A stretch of DNA of 64,000 nt. Source: Desulfobacter sp. (lineage in GTDB: Bacteria > Desulfobacterota > Desulfobacteria > Desulfobacterales > Desulfobacteraceae). Position numbers and translations under genes: made by a program. The notes under the pieces were generated by a model. It was not told where the DNA came from and ran no database searches. It saw nothing but the letters and a program-made list of their open reading frames with translations. Positions 34,747-44,208 of the stretch are shown piece by piece. The stretch covers positions 2,090,001-2,154,000 of the forward strand of contig CP054837.1 of assembly GCA_028768525.1 (NCBI GenBank), read 5' to 3'. The number at the start of each line of letters is the position of its first letter. The first letter of the stretch is position 1.

Positions 34747-35633
34747 GCGCCCCCCTTCTGCTGTATGCGTTTGAAATTGGCCACGGCCAGGGAGACGATG
34801 ATCAGCAGGCCGGTGATGAGTTTCAGGTCGTTGGGGGTCATGTTGATGTAATAGCCGTAATACCGGCCCAGGTACATGATGCCCTTGAAAAGAATGGCTC
34901 CCAGAATCACCCTCAGGGTGAGAATGGAAATCCGGTTGGATTTGAGCAAAAATTCACCCAGCATCACCGAGGCCAGGCCCGAGACCACGATACCCTGGCC
35001 CAGGTTGACGTCGGCAAAGCCCTGGTACTGTGCGGCAAAGGCCCCGGACAGGGCAACCAGTCCGTTGGAGATGCCCACGCCGATGAGCTTGAGGGTGGCC
35101 GGGTTCACCCCCTGGACCCGGACCATCTGCTCGTTGTTGCCCAGGGCCCCGAAAACCAGGCCCATATCCGTTAAAAAAAACAGGTCCAGGAGAAATTTGA
35201 TGGCCAGGACCACCAGGATAAAAAAGATCAGGGAGGCGTATTCAGGGGCCATAACCCCCTGGGCCAGTCCGTGGACCTTGGTCAGCAGGGTGTCAATGCG
35301 CAGCAGCGGCAGGTTGGCCTTGTTGGAGAGGATCCGGATATTCACCGAATAAAGCATGGTCATGGTCAAAATCCCGGCCAGCAGGTGGGGGACCTTGAGC
35401 TTGTTGTGAATGGCGGCCGTGATGAATCCGGCCAGCAGCCCGCCGGCAAAAGCCAGAACCAGGCAGGTGACAGGGCTGATTCCCTGGTGGAGGCCGGCGG
35501 CCATGATCACCGCCCCCATGGGAAAGGAGCCGTCAACGGTGAGGTCGGGGAAATCCAGTACCCTGAAGGTAAAAAACACCCCCAGGGCCATGATGGCGTA
35601 AATCAGCCCTTCTACAAAAATTCCTTCTATCAT
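34743..35633 (-). CDS. ABC transporter permease (TrpY-like)
   Basis: A 296-residue permease of the branched-chain amino-acid/ribose type (PF02653-like), with about eight to nine helices. Family marks are GVFFTFRVLDFPDLTVDGSFPMGA near residues 18-41, LAGILTMTMLYSVNIR near 85-100 and VSGLASVMLGEFLL in the region of the EAA-like cytoplasmic loop. It forms a homodimeric channel with the ATPase. The gene is 61 bases downstream of the binding-protein gene in the same operon. Confidence 0.9.
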   Translation of the reverse strand: MIEGIFVEGLIYAIMALGVFFTFRVLDFPDLTVDGSFPMGAVIMAAGLHQGISPVTCLVLAFAGGLLAGFITAAIHNKLKVPHLLAGILTMTMLYSVNIRILSNKANLPLLRIDTLLTKVHGLAQGVMAPEYASLIFFILVVLAIKFLLDLFFLTDMGLVFGALGNNEQMVRVQGVNPATLKLIGVGISNGLVALSGAFAAQYQGFADVNLGQGIVVSGLASVMLGEFLLKSNRISILTLRVILGAILFKGIMYLGRYYGYYINMTPNDLKLITGLLIIVSLAVANFKRIQQKGGA

Positions 35634-35694
35634 TTTTCGCAGCTTTTATATTGAGACGCGGCAGGCCCTTATCCGGCCCGCCGCCGAAAGGTTA

Positions 35695-36681
35695 CTATTT
35701 GGACGTGAGCTTGCCGTTTTCGATGATCTTATTGGCGGTTTCCACAATCGTTTCAGGAATGACCAGCCCCAGTTTGGCGGCCACATCCAGATTGATGAGC
35801 AGGTCCACGTCGGAGGGGTCTGTCATATAAATGGTGGGGATTTCTTCAGGTTTGGCGCCGTTGATGATATCGGCGGCCACCCGGCCTGTCACCCGCCCCA
35901 TTTTATAGTAGTCGAATCCCCAGGCCGCCAGCACATCGTTGCTCTCTGCGGAACTGGGGTCGGCGGACATCACCGGAATCTTATGCTTCATGGCCACGGC
36001 GGTGACGGCGGCCAGGGCGGAGAACACCGTATTGTCGTTGCTCAGGTAGATCCCGTCCACCCTGGGGGCGATGGTCTGAACAGCCTGTTTCACCTCGGCG
36101 GAGTTGGTCACCGTGGTTTCAACGAATTTAATCCCCAGCTCCTTGCAGACCGCCTTGGCAATCCCGGCCAGGGCAACGGCATTGGCTTCGCCGGAGCAGT
36201 AGACATGGCCCAGGGTTTTGATGGGCTTGATCCGGTTGAGCAGCATGATCTGCTCCTTTACCGGGGTCATGTCCGAGGTGCCGGTCACGCCCTTTTCCCC
36301 GTGCTTCACGGATCTCACCAGCCCCGCCCCTTCAGGGTCGGTCACGGCGCAGAAGAGCACGGGCCGGTTCTTGATGGTATTCACCAGGGCCTGGGCCGTG
36401 GGGGTGGCGATGCCCACGGCAATATCCACCTTTTCCGCCTTGAATTTCTGTGCGATGGAGGCGGCCGTGGACATCTCTCCGTTGGCGTTCTGCAGGTCGA
36501 ACCGGGCATTGGGAAAGGTTTCCTTCACCCCGTCCTGAACCCCCTGTTCCAGGGCATCCAGGGCCGGGTGGGCCACAATCTTTGAAATGCCGATATATAC
36601 CTGTTTTTCAGCCTGCACAGGGGACAAACACATGGCTGCGGACAAAAGGACGGCCGCCGCTGTCAGCATTATTTTTTTCAT
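35695..36681 (-). CDS. ABC transporter substrate-binding protein (TrpX-like, PF04392)
   Basis: A 328-residue periplasmic binding protein. The start at 36681 gives a clean signal peptide (MKKIMLTAAAVLLSAAMC ending SPVQAEK). GAGGAGG lies upstream at a rather long twelve-base distance. Mature marks are YIGISKIVAHPALDALEQGVQDG, GIATPTAQAL, PVLFCAVTDPEGAGLV, GVTGTSDMTPVKEQI and DGIYLSNDNTVFSAL, the last binding the ligand backbone in this family. Relatives bind aromatic or hydrophobic amino acids; tryptophan or tyrosine is a reasonable guess here, not shown. First gene of the - strand importer operon. Confidence 0.88.
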   Translation of the reverse strand: MKKIMLTAAAVLLSAAMCLSPVQAEKQVYIGISKIVAHPALDALEQGVQDGVKETFPNARFDLQNANGEMSTAASIAQKFKAEKVDIAVGIATPTAQALVNTIKNRPVLFCAVTDPEGAGLVRSVKHGEKGVTGTSDMTPVKEQIMLLNRIKPIKTLGHVYCSGEANAVALAGIAKAVCKELGIKFVETTVTNSAEVKQAVQTIAPRVDGIYLSNDNTVFSALAAVTAVAMKHKIPVMSADPSSAESNDVLAAWGFDYYKMGRVTGRVAADIINGAKPEEIPTIYMTDPSDVDLLINLDVAAKLGLVIPETIVETANKIIENGKLTSK

Positions 36682-37020
36682 CAGGACAATTATCCTCCTC
36701 AGATTATTAAGCAATCACTGTATATTTCTATGTACAATAACAGGCGTATTCTATACGGCCCATATAAAAATGCAAGCCATAATTTGACCACCATAGCCAG
36801 AGAGGCATAGCTGTATCCTTTTGATACAAACATTTCTGTCCCATGAAACATCTCCTTAACGCTGTCTCTTTTCCAAAAAGCATGGTATTTTAATTAATAC
36901 CCGCCCGGGATTCTATCCAAGCTCACGGAATAGAATTATTGGCATATAATGTGCAGAACCATTTGAATTATTTATTTTAATTTAATACAGGTCAAACGAT
37001 CGTAAAAAAATGGGGGCATT
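36682..37020. other. Intergenic region between the divergent ABC operon and chemoreceptor
   Basis: 339 bases, AT-rich, carrying promoters for both sides. I looked for a T-box, riboswitch or leader peptide before the TrpX-like gene and for a FliA-type promoter before the chemoreceptor, and saw nothing convincing. GGGGGC lies just before the chemoreceptor ATG. Confidence 0.4.
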
Positions 37021-38721
37021 ATGGTTTCAAAATGGATGGGAAATCTGTCAATCGGAAAAAAATTAATCGGCAGTTTTATGTTCGTATCCCTGATTGTGGT
37101 GTTGGTCGGCGGCATCGGCTTTATACGGATATCTAGCACCATTTTCCAGGTGACCGACATGGTCGAAGATGATATCCGATTTCTTGAAAAAGCGGAGGAA
37201 CTGAAAATCCTCGCACTGCAGCACCGGCGATACGAAAAGGATTTTTTCCTGAATATCGGAAAAAAAGAGAAACAAAACGGATACATAAAAAAATTCCAAG
37301 GTGTTGAGAAAAAAACCTCCGCCCTTATTGATGAAATGGACAGGATGGCCAAAACCGATCCCCACCTTTCCGATGAAATAAAGAAAGCCGTCCTGGATGC
37401 CCAGGCATCGTATACAAAATATGCAACAGGATTTTTAGGGCTGACAAAAACCATTTTGGCGGATGATACAATCACCCCCCAGAAGGCAAACGGGCTGATG
37501 AAACCCCTTAAGGATTACATCTATACATTTGAGTCCAGCGTCGAGGTGTTATCCACCGCCGGTCGCGAAATGGTGCATCATGTTTCAGAGGGTATTGTTT
37601 ACAAGGGAAAAAGGTCCCGTATTGTTATCGGCGCCCTATTGATTGTCGGCGTCTGTGTCAGTATTTTTTTCGGGATTATCATTTCATTAATTATCAAAAA
37701 ACCCATCAACGCCGCCATGGAATTTGCCAATACCCTTGCCAAAGGGGACCTCACCCAACGGCTTGAAATCGACCAGAAGGACGAAATCGGAAGGCTGTTA
37801 AACGCATTGAACTCAATGTCCAAAAGCCTGCACCAGATTTTCCAGGATATCTCAACAGGGGTCCACACCCTGACCTCATCGTCCACCGCATTGTCATCGG
37901 TTTCGGAGCAGATCAATGCCAACTCCACCCAGACCGCTGAAAAATCAACCAGTGTTGCCGCCGCAGCCGAGGAGATGACAACCAATATGAACAGCGTTGC
38001 CGCCGCAACGGAACAGACAACGGCCAATATTCAGATGATTGTCTCTGCATCTGAAGAAATGACAGCCACCATCAATGAAATTGCCAACAATACATCCAAA
38101 GGCAGTGAAACCACTTCCCTGGCGGTTAAAACGGCCCAGGAGGTTTCCGACAAAGTGGACAGGCTTGGCAGTTCCGCTTCGGATATCAGCAAGGTGACTG
38201 AAACCATTTCCGAAATCTCGGAACAGACCAATCTTCTTGCGTTGAATGCCACCATAGAGGCGGCACGGGCAGGAGAGGCCGGAAAAGGGTTTGCCGTTGT
38301 GGCCGGAGAAATAAAGGCGCTGGCCCAGCAGACCGCCGAGGCCACCCGTGAGATCAATGAGAAAATTACAGGCGTGCAGACCATTACGGCTGAATCCATT
38401 GAAGCCATCGAAGCCATTGTTACTGTAATCAATGATATCAATGACATCGTGACAACCGTGGCCACGGCCATTGAGGAACAGTCCGCCACGACCCAGGAAA
38501 TTTCAAACAACGTGAGCCAGGCCGCCGCAGGGGTCCAGGAAGTCAATGAGAGCGTCAACCAGACATCGGCGGTGTCCGGAGAAGTCTCCCAGGATATTGC
38601 CCAGGTGAGCCAGGCCGCAGGAGAAATAAGCGACGGCAGCCAGACCGTGAGCGCCAGTGCCGCCGAACTGACGAATCTGGCAGAAAGCCTGAATAAAATG
38701 GTTGCCCAGTTTAAACTATAA
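37021..38721 (+). CDS. Methyl-accepting chemotaxis protein with helical-bundle sensor
   Basis: A 566-residue chemoreceptor. TM1 is at about 14-37 and TM2 at 202-223. The periplasmic part (about 38-200) is predicted helical (ALQHRRYEKDFFLNIGKKEK, then KKFQGVEKKTSALIDEMDRM), resembling four-helix or HBM-type sensors rather than Cache. HAMP follows (KPINAAMEFANTLAKGDLTQRL) and then a classical signalling domain with tip SEQTNLLALNATIEAARAGEAGKGFAVVAGEIKALA in two adjoining parts. No CheR-tethering pentapeptide is visible. The ligand is unknown; divergence from an ABC importer could mean they share a ligand. Two hairpins follow the stop. Confidence 0.9.
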   Translation: MVSKWMGNLSIGKKLIGSFMFVSLIVVLVGGIGFIRISSTIFQVTDMVEDDIRFLEKAEELKILALQHRRYEKDFFLNIGKKEKQNGYIKKFQGVEKKTSALIDEMDRMAKTDPHLSDEIKKAVLDAQASYTKYATGFLGLTKTILADDTITPQKANGLMKPLKDYIYTFESSVEVLSTAGREMVHHVSEGIVYKGKRSRIVIGALLIVGVCVSIFFGIIISLIIKKPINAAMEFANTLAKGDLTQRLEIDQKDEIGRLLNALNSMSKSLHQIFQDISTGVHTLTSSSTALSSVSEQINANSTQTAEKSTSVAAAAEEMTTNMNSVAAATEQTTANIQMIVSASEEMTATINEIANNTSKGSETTSLAVKTAQEVSDKVDRLGSSASDISKVTETISEISEQTNLLALNATIEAARAGEAGKGFAVVAGEIKALAQQTAEATREINEKITGVQTITAESIEAIEAIVTVINDINDIVTTVATAIEEQSATTQEISNNVSQAAAGVQEVNESVNQTSAVSGEVSQDIAQVSQAAGEISDGSQTVSASAAELTNLAESLNKMVAQFKL

Positions 38722-38741
38722 GACCGCAAAAAGAGCGGTCT
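38721..38741 (+). terminator. Short hairpin at the chemoreceptor stop
   Basis: AGACCGC (38721-38727) pairs with GCGGTCT (38735-38741) around AAAAAGA, starting at the last base of the stop codon. No T-tract follows, so it probably works with the stronger hairpin at 38821. Confidence 0.4.
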
Positions 38742-38820
38742 GGACATTTCCGGCGGGCAGGTATCTTTAAGAGACGTCCTGCCCTGCCAGCGCCGGATCT
38801 GCCGCCTGCCCCCCCATTGA

Positions 38821-38851
38821 TGCCGGCCCCTGGAAACGGGCCGGCATTTTT
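38821..38851 (+). terminator. Intrinsic terminator after the chemoreceptor gene
   Basis: TGCCGGCCC (38821-38829) and GGGCCGGCA (38838-38846) form a perfect 9-bp stem with an 8-base loop, followed by five T (38847-38851). It ends the + strand chemoreceptor transcript just before the convergent crotonase gene. Confidence 0.88.
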
Positions 38852-38862
38852 AATGGCAGGGT

Positions 38863-39627
38863 CTATTTCATCCGGTAGGTATAGGTCATCATGATCTGGT
38901 TGCGGTCTTCCATATTCAGGGCCGCTTCCAGTCCCGGACAGTCCAGGCTGACGTTGATGGCCTCCTTGGTCATGCGGATGCCCATGGGATTTTTTTCGGT
39001 CATGGTTGTGGCCAGGGCCTGGGCCGTGGATATCATCTCCTCTTTGGGGACCACCCGTGAGGCGAACCCCAGGTCCAGGGCGGTCTTTGCATCCATCCAA
39101 TTGCCGGTGAGCAGGTATTCGTAGGCCCGGCCGGCGCCGATGAGCCGGGGCAGAAAATAGGAGGAGGCCATGTCCGCGCCCCCCAGGCCGATATTGATAT
39201 AGGCTGCTGAGAACCGGGCGTCCTCTGCCAGGATGCGGATATCCGAGGCCATGGCCAGGGAAAAGCCGATGCCCGCTGCCGCGCCGTGGACACAGGAGAT
39301 AACGGGCTGGGGAATCTGGCGCATTCCCAGAAAGAGCCGGCTCATGCGGACCTGGGCGTTATAGGCCTGGACCGGGCTCATCTTGAAAATCTCGGGGGCG
39401 TATGTGTTTGTGTCCAGGCCGGCACAGAACCCCTTGGCCTCGCCGCCGTCCAGGATGATCACCCGGGTCTCCTCGTCATACCGCCGCTCCCTCAAAAATG
39501 CCTCAAAGGCCTCCACCATGGGATGGTCAAAGGCGTTGTAGGATGAGGGGCGGTTCAGGGTCATTCGGCCGATGCCGTTCTCTGTTTTAAAATGAAAGGG
39601 GGCGTCTCCGGTGTTATTTTCAGTCAT
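38863..39627 (-). CDS. Enoyl-CoA hydratase/isomerase family protein, last gene of the acyl-CoA cluster
   Basis: A 254-residue crotonase-fold protein. Oxyanion-hole segments are GFCAGLDTNTY (about 65-75) and VHGAAAGIGFSLAMASDIRI (about 108-127). Of the two catalytic Glu of enoyl-CoA hydratase, the first is not conserved (AAYINIGLGG in place of PEILIG), while the second is kept in AYEYLLTG. Loss of the first Glu suggests isomerase, hydrolase or another crotonase reaction rather than simple hydration. It closes the fourteen-gene - strand cluster, 17 bases after the acyl-CoA dehydrogenase stop. Confidence 0.82.
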   Translation of the reverse strand: MTENNTGDAPFHFKTENGIGRMTLNRPSSYNAFDHPMVEAFEAFLRERRYDEETRVIILDGGEAKGFCAGLDTNTYAPEIFKMSPVQAYNAQVRMSRLFLGMRQIPQPVISCVHGAAAGIGFSLAMASDIRILAEDARFSAAYINIGLGGADMASSYFLPRLIGAGRAYEYLLTGNWMDAKTALDLGFASRVVPKEEMISTAQALATTMTEKNPMGIRMTKEAINVSLDCPGLEAALNMEDRNQIMMTYTYRMK

Positions 39628-39644
39628 TTTATATGTCCTTATTA

Positions 39645-41468
39645 TTAATCGGTGAACAGGTCGTCAGCCAGGGTACAGGCCATCTGGGTGCTTTTTTCAA
39701 GGGTGACGGCAATGGAAATTATCTTGGTCAGTTCATAGGTATAAAAATACCGGGCCGTGGCCAGCTTGCCCTCAAGGAAGCGTTTTTCCTTTTTCCCGGG
39801 CTTGCCCGTGGCAAGGGCCCCGGCAGCGGCAGTGGCCATGGTGAGCCACTGCCAGGCAATCACCGTGATCCCGAACATCTCAAGGAAGGGGGTGGCGTCG
39901 GCCAGGAAGGGTTCCGGCCCCTTTTCCATGGCGATTCCACCCAGGGCCATGGCGGTCTTTTCCACCCGGGCCAGTGCGGTTTCCAGTTCATCGGCCATGG
40001 CCGCCAGGGAAAAGTCAGCCCCCGCTTCGGGCAGGTCCGCCCCCCTTGCACCGTCAATGGCATCTGAGATTTCTTCTTTGAGCAGTTGAAGGGCCCTGCC
40101 GTTCTCCATCACCAGTTTCCGGCCCAAAAGATCCATGGCCTGGATCCCGGTGGTGCCTTCGTGGATGGGATGGATGCGCATGTCCCTGAAGTGCTGCTCC
40201 ACCGGGAAATCCTCGCAGTATCCGTATCCTCCGAAACACTGGATGGCCGCCGAGGTGGATAGTATGCCCATCTCAGACGGATAGGTTTTGGCCACCGGGG
40301 TGAGCAGTTCCAGCAGCAGGTGGCAGTCCCTGGCCTGGGGATTCTGGAGATGGATATCCTCGTACATGCCGCAGTGAAGGATAAGGGAAAGGGACCCTTC
40401 CACCACGGCCCGCTGGAGCAGAAGCATCCGCTTCACATCGGGGTGCCGGATGATGGGCACCGGTTCCGATCCTTTGGGTGCGGTGAGGGGACGGCCCTGG
40501 CAGCGGGTGCGGCTGTATTCAAGGGCGGCATGGTAGGCGGCCGAGGCAATGGCCGTGGCGCCCATGCCCACCTCCAGCCGGGCCCCGTTCATCATCTGGA
40601 ACATATAGGAAAGCCCTTGGTGGGGCTCCCCCACCAGCCAGCCCGTACAGTCATTTTTCTCCCCCATGCGCAGCCCGGTGATGGGGGCGCCCCGGTATCC
40701 CAGCTTGTGAAAAACCTGGGTGACGGTAACATCGTTGGGAATCAGGCTTCCGTCCCCTGCCGGCCGCAGCTTGGGCACGGCAAAAAGCGAGATCCCCTTC
40801 ACCCCGGGTTTGGCCCCTTCCATCCGGGCCAGCATGAGGTGGACCACATTGTCCACCCCGTCGTGGTCACCGGCGGAGATGAAAATTTTTTCACCTGAAA
40901 TATGATAGGTACCGTCTTCCCGAAGGACGGCGGTGGTGACGATATCCCCCAGGGAAGAGCCCGCCTCCGGCTCGGTCAGGGCCATGGTCCCCTGCCACCG
41001 TCCTTCCAGCATGGGGGGGATGAATCTTTCCTGGAGTTCCGCCGACCCGAAGCTGTGCAGGAGCTTTGCCGCCCCCATGGTCAGGCCGTGGTATACGGCC
41101 GCCGAATAATTGGCCGAGGCAAAGATAAAATTAATGCAGTGCAGGAGGGAGGCGGGCATATTCTCCCCCTCCCATTTTTCCGGGAAGGGGGCGGATATCC
41201 ACCCGTCCCTGCCCAGTGTTTCCAGCATGGGCCGCACCCCGGGATGAACCAATACCCGGCCCTTTTCCAGGGCCGGGGACATCCGGTCCATCTCCTCGAA
41301 CATGGGCCGCATGATTTTATTGCCGATGTCCAGGGCGGCCTTGAACACCATGTCCATGGTTTTGGAGGGATGCCCCTTAAAGATGTCTCCGGCCCGGTCC
41401 CGGTGGCGGCTCTGCCGTGAGTCCAGGGTAAATTTAAGGTTCTGCATGCTCATGAATTTATCTGCCAT
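39645..41468 (-). CDS. Large acyl-CoA dehydrogenase, DmdC-like (607 residues)
   Basis: An FAD-dependent acyl-CoA dehydrogenase of the long form (about 600 residues) with the extra C-terminal helical domain seen in DmdC-type enzymes. FAD and substrate marks are MALTEPEAGSSLGDI (about 160-174), FISAGDHDG and QCFGGYGYCEDFPVEQHFRDMRI with IHEGTTGIQAMDLLGRK. It introduces a 2,3 double bond into an acyl-CoA and passes electrons to ETF, encoded in the same cluster. AAGGAGG before ATG at 41468 fixes the start. It is paralogous to the gene at 42375-44180, so the cluster holds two large isozymes flanking a hydroxyacyl-CoA dehydrogenase. Confidence 0.9.
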   Translation of the reverse strand: MADKFMSMQNLKFTLDSRQSRHRDRAGDIFKGHPSKTMDMVFKAALDIGNKIMRPMFEEMDRMSPALEKGRVLVHPGVRPMLETLGRDGWISAPFPEKWEGENMPASLLHCINFIFASANYSAAVYHGLTMGAAKLLHSFGSAELQERFIPPMLEGRWQGTMALTEPEAGSSLGDIVTTAVLREDGTYHISGEKIFISAGDHDGVDNVVHLMLARMEGAKPGVKGISLFAVPKLRPAGDGSLIPNDVTVTQVFHKLGYRGAPITGLRMGEKNDCTGWLVGEPHQGLSYMFQMMNGARLEVGMGATAIASAAYHAALEYSRTRCQGRPLTAPKGSEPVPIIRHPDVKRMLLLQRAVVEGSLSLILHCGMYEDIHLQNPQARDCHLLLELLTPVAKTYPSEMGILSTSAAIQCFGGYGYCEDFPVEQHFRDMRIHPIHEGTTGIQAMDLLGRKLVMENGRALQLLKEEISDAIDGARGADLPEAGADFSLAAMADELETALARVEKTAMALGGIAMEKGPEPFLADATPFLEMFGITVIAWQWLTMATAAAGALATGKPGKKEKRFLEGKLATARYFYTYELTKIISIAVTLEKSTQMACTLADDLFTD

Positions 41469-41479
41469 GGCCACCTCCT

Positions 41480-42382
41480 TTAATGGATGCCCTTAAGGAA
41501 TTCCGGGGAAAGGTAGGCCGGCTCCGGATATTCATAGAAGCCACGGCCGGTTTTCATCCCCAAGTCCCCCCGTTCCACATAGGCCTTTAAAAAAGCCGCG
41601 TTCTGCCGGGCCTGGGGATCGTCCTTTTTCTCTGCCCAGTAATCGGTTACCTTGTACACGGTTTCCAGGCCGATGGAGTCCATGATCCCGAAGGGGCCGG
41701 TCATGGACCGCATGATCCCCATCCAGGCCCGGTCGATATCCTCCACCGTGGCCACCTCCTTGGAAGCCAGGCTCAGGGCGGAGGCCATCCACTCGGAGAG
41801 CATGGTGTTGAACACATAGCCGTGCTGTTCCTTTTTCAGTTCAATGGGGAACTGGTCAATGGCCGTGCAGAAGTCCCGCACCGCATCCAGGGTTCCGGCC
41901 GAGGTGCCGGGATGGGGCATGATATCCACCACATTGGTCACGGAACAATCGTGGAAATGCAGGGCCAGGAACCGGTCCGGCCGGCCCGTGGCCTCTGCGA
42001 TCATGGAGGGCACCAGGGTGGAGGTGTTGGTGGTAAAGATGGTATGTGCCGGGCAGATTTCGTTGAACTGTGAAAAGACCCGGGCCTTTAATCTGGGATC
42101 CTCGGGCACGGATTCATTGATGAGATCCGCATCCTTTCCCGCCGTCCCGGGATCAGCGGTAAAGGACATCCTGGAGAGGGCTTCGCTGACCTTCTCACCG
42201 GGGAAGCGATTGCAGGCGGCCAGCCGCCGGGCCAGCTTTTCCGCCCGCTGTGCCGCCCCTTCAAGGGCCTGTTCAAAGGCATCAAAAACAATTACATCAA
42301 ACCCAAAAGCAGCGCACTGCACCCCGATCTGCAGCCCCATGGTGCCGGCGCCCAGAATGAGCACTTTTTTAATATCAGCCAT
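41480..42382 (-). CDS. 3-hydroxyacyl-CoA dehydrogenase
   Basis: A 300-residue NAD-dependent dehydrogenase of the HADH/PaaH type, oxidising 3-hydroxyacyl-CoA to 3-ketoacyl-CoA. The Rossmann motif is VLILGAGTMGLQIGVQCAAFG (residues about 6-26, read in two parts), and the substrate segment NTSTLVPSMIAEATGRPDRFLALHF contains the catalytic His. In the usual HFFNP phrase the enzyme has HFHDC, and the partner Glu appears as Asp in NVVDIM, so the catalytic pair may be shifted. GGAGG nine bases before the ATG at 42382 supports the start, which overlaps the end of the upstream dehydrogenase gene by eight bases. Confidence 0.87.
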   Translation of the reverse strand: MADIKKVLILGAGTMGLQIGVQCAAFGFDVIVFDAFEQALEGAAQRAEKLARRLAACNRFPGEKVSEALSRMSFTADPGTAGKDADLINESVPEDPRLKARVFSQFNEICPAHTIFTTNTSTLVPSMIAEATGRPDRFLALHFHDCSVTNVVDIMPHPGTSAGTLDAVRDFCTAIDQFPIELKKEQHGYVFNTMLSEWMASALSLASKEVATVEDIDRAWMGIMRSMTGPFGIMDSIGLETVYKVTDYWAEKKDDPQARQNAAFLKAYVERGDLGMKTGRGFYEYPEPAYLSPEFLKGIH

Positions 42383-44180
42383 ACGCCTTATCCTCCATAA
42401 CCAGGGCGGCATCGGATAGCCCCCGGATTGATTTCATTTTTCCTGCGGTGACCGGCAGGACAGTTTCCATATAGAACCGGGCCGTGGTGACAACGCCCGA
42501 ATAAAAGACCTGATCTTTCTTTTTGCCTCCGGCAGCAGCCGCGGCCGCGCAGGCCCGCATCAAATGCATCCAGCCCAGGACCACGTCGCCGGTAACCTCA
42601 AGAAAGGGATGGGCATGGGCAAAGGCGGTTTCAAACCCTTCCGACAGGGCCGCCATACCCAGATCCATTGCCGTTTCCCCCAGGGCTGCCGCCGATGTTT
42701 CAACCGCTTTTGCCAGGGGAACCAGCTCTGGAAAGCCGTTGGCATGAGAAACGGTTTTCCCCATCTCATCCAGCAGCAACTTGAATACCATGCCTTTTTT
42801 CATGCCCAGCTTCCGGCCCAACAGGTCCATGGCCTGGATGCCGTCGGTACCCTCGTAGATGGAGGCAATTTTCACATCCCGGAGCAGCTGCTCCACCGGA
42901 AAATCACGGGTATACCCGTACCCGCCGAAGGTCTGGACGGCCTGGACGCAGACCTCGAATCCCCGCTCGGCGCAATAGGCTTTGATCACCGGGGTCAGCA
43001 GTTCGATAAGATCGCCGGCTGCCGCCGTTTCCTCTTCGGATCCGGCCATGGTCTGCCGGTCAAAGAGGCCGGCCGTGTAATAGATCATGGTGCGCATCCC
43101 GTCCACGTGGGCCTTCATCCAGGTGAGCATCCGTCTGACATCCGGGTGCCCGGCAATGGCAATGGCCGGGGCCTCGGGGTTTTTCATCTCCTTGAGGGCT
43201 TTGCCCTGTTTCCGGGTCCGGGCATAGTCCAGGGCGTAAAGATAGGCCATGGAAGCGGCACTCATCCCCTGGAACCCCACGTTGATCCGGGCCTCGTTCA
43301 TCATGTGGAACATGATTTCAAGCCCCCGGTTTTCCTCTCCCAGCAAAAATCCCCGGCAGTTGCCCCTGGATCCCAGGGCCATGGAACAGGTGGCCGAGCC
43401 GTGGATGCCCATCTTCTCCTCCACGCCGGTGCAAACCACATCGTTGGCCTCCCCCAGGCTCCCGTCTTCCTTCACCCAGATCTTGGGCACCACAAAGATG
43501 GAAATCCCCCGGCTGCCGGCCGGGGCCCCCTGGATCCGGGCCAAAACCGGGTGGATGATGTTTCCGGTCATATCGTGCTCACCGGCGGTGATGAAAATCT
43601 TGTTGCCGGAAATGGACCAGGTGCCATCATCATTCTTTTTTGCCGTGGTGGTCAGGGCCCCCACATCGGATCCGGCCTCGGCCTCGGTAAGGAGCATGGT
43701 GCCCCCCCATTCGCCGGTATACAGTTTTTTCAGGAACCGGTCTTTGAGGTCTTTTGTGCCGAAAAGATCAATCATTTTCCCCGTGCCGTGGCCCATGTGG
43801 GTGTACGCGCTCAAAGAATAGTTGGCGCCCACCACATAATCCATGATGGCCATGGAAATCTGGAAGGGCAGGCCCTGCCCCCCCTTGTCCGGGTCCTCGA
43901 TCATGGAGGTAAGTCCCGCCTCAAGCACGGCCTGCCGGGCCCGGTGGAAGCATTGGGGCACCCTTACCTTTCCGCCCTCAAAGCTTACCCCTTCCCGGTC
44001 GCCCTCGGCCAGGGTGGGCAGGACTTCCTTGAGGGCAATCTTCCGGGCCTCCTTGACGATCATCTCAAAGCTTTTTCTGGAAAAATCCTCATAGGGCCCC
44101 CGGCCGGCAAGGCTGTCGGCAGCGAGCAGTTCATAGAGGATAAAATCGATATCCCGCTGGTCGGCAATGAACTGTGCCAT
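42375..44180 (-). CDS. Large acyl-CoA dehydrogenase, DmdC-like (601 residues)
   Basis: A second long-form acyl-CoA dehydrogenase with the C-terminal extension. Marks are MLLTEAEAGSDVGAL (about 155-169), FITAGEHDMTGNI, NVGFQGMSAASMAYLYALDYA, and QTFGGYGYTRDFPVEQLLRDV with IYEGTDGIQAMDLLGRKLGMKKG. It is close to 3-methylthiopropionyl-CoA dehydrogenase (DmdC) in layout, but the true acyl group is unknown. AAAGGAGG precedes the ATG. It overlaps the following hydroxyacyl-CoA dehydrogenase gene by eight bases, indicating coupled translation. Confidence 0.9.
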   Translation of the reverse strand: MAQFIADQRDIDFILYELLAADSLAGRGPYEDFSRKSFEMIVKEARKIALKEVLPTLAEGDREGVSFEGGKVRVPQCFHRARQAVLEAGLTSMIEDPDKGGQGLPFQISMAIMDYVVGANYSLSAYTHMGHGTGKMIDLFGTKDLKDRFLKKLYTGEWGGTMLLTEAEAGSDVGALTTTAKKNDDGTWSISGNKIFITAGEHDMTGNIIHPVLARIQGAPAGSRGISIFVVPKIWVKEDGSLGEANDVVCTGVEEKMGIHGSATCSMALGSRGNCRGFLLGEENRGLEIMFHMMNEARINVGFQGMSAASMAYLYALDYARTRKQGKALKEMKNPEAPAIAIAGHPDVRRMLTWMKAHVDGMRTMIYYTAGLFDRQTMAGSEEETAAAGDLIELLTPVIKAYCAERGFEVCVQAVQTFGGYGYTRDFPVEQLLRDVKIASIYEGTDGIQAMDLLGRKLGMKKGMVFKLLLDEMGKTVSHANGFPELVPLAKAVETSAAALGETAMDLGMAALSEGFETAFAHAHPFLEVTGDVVLGWMHLMRACAAAAAAGGKKKDQVFYSGVVTTARFYMETVLPVTAGKMKSIRGLSDAALVMEDKAYG

Positions 44181-44208
44181 GGAAAGACGCCTCCTTTAAA
44201 AATAAGGT

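Noticed and set aside
36682..37020. T-box, tryptophan leader or riboswitch before the TrpX-like gene
   Set aside because: No specifier loop, leader peptide with repeated Trp codons or terminator/antiterminator pair could be found.
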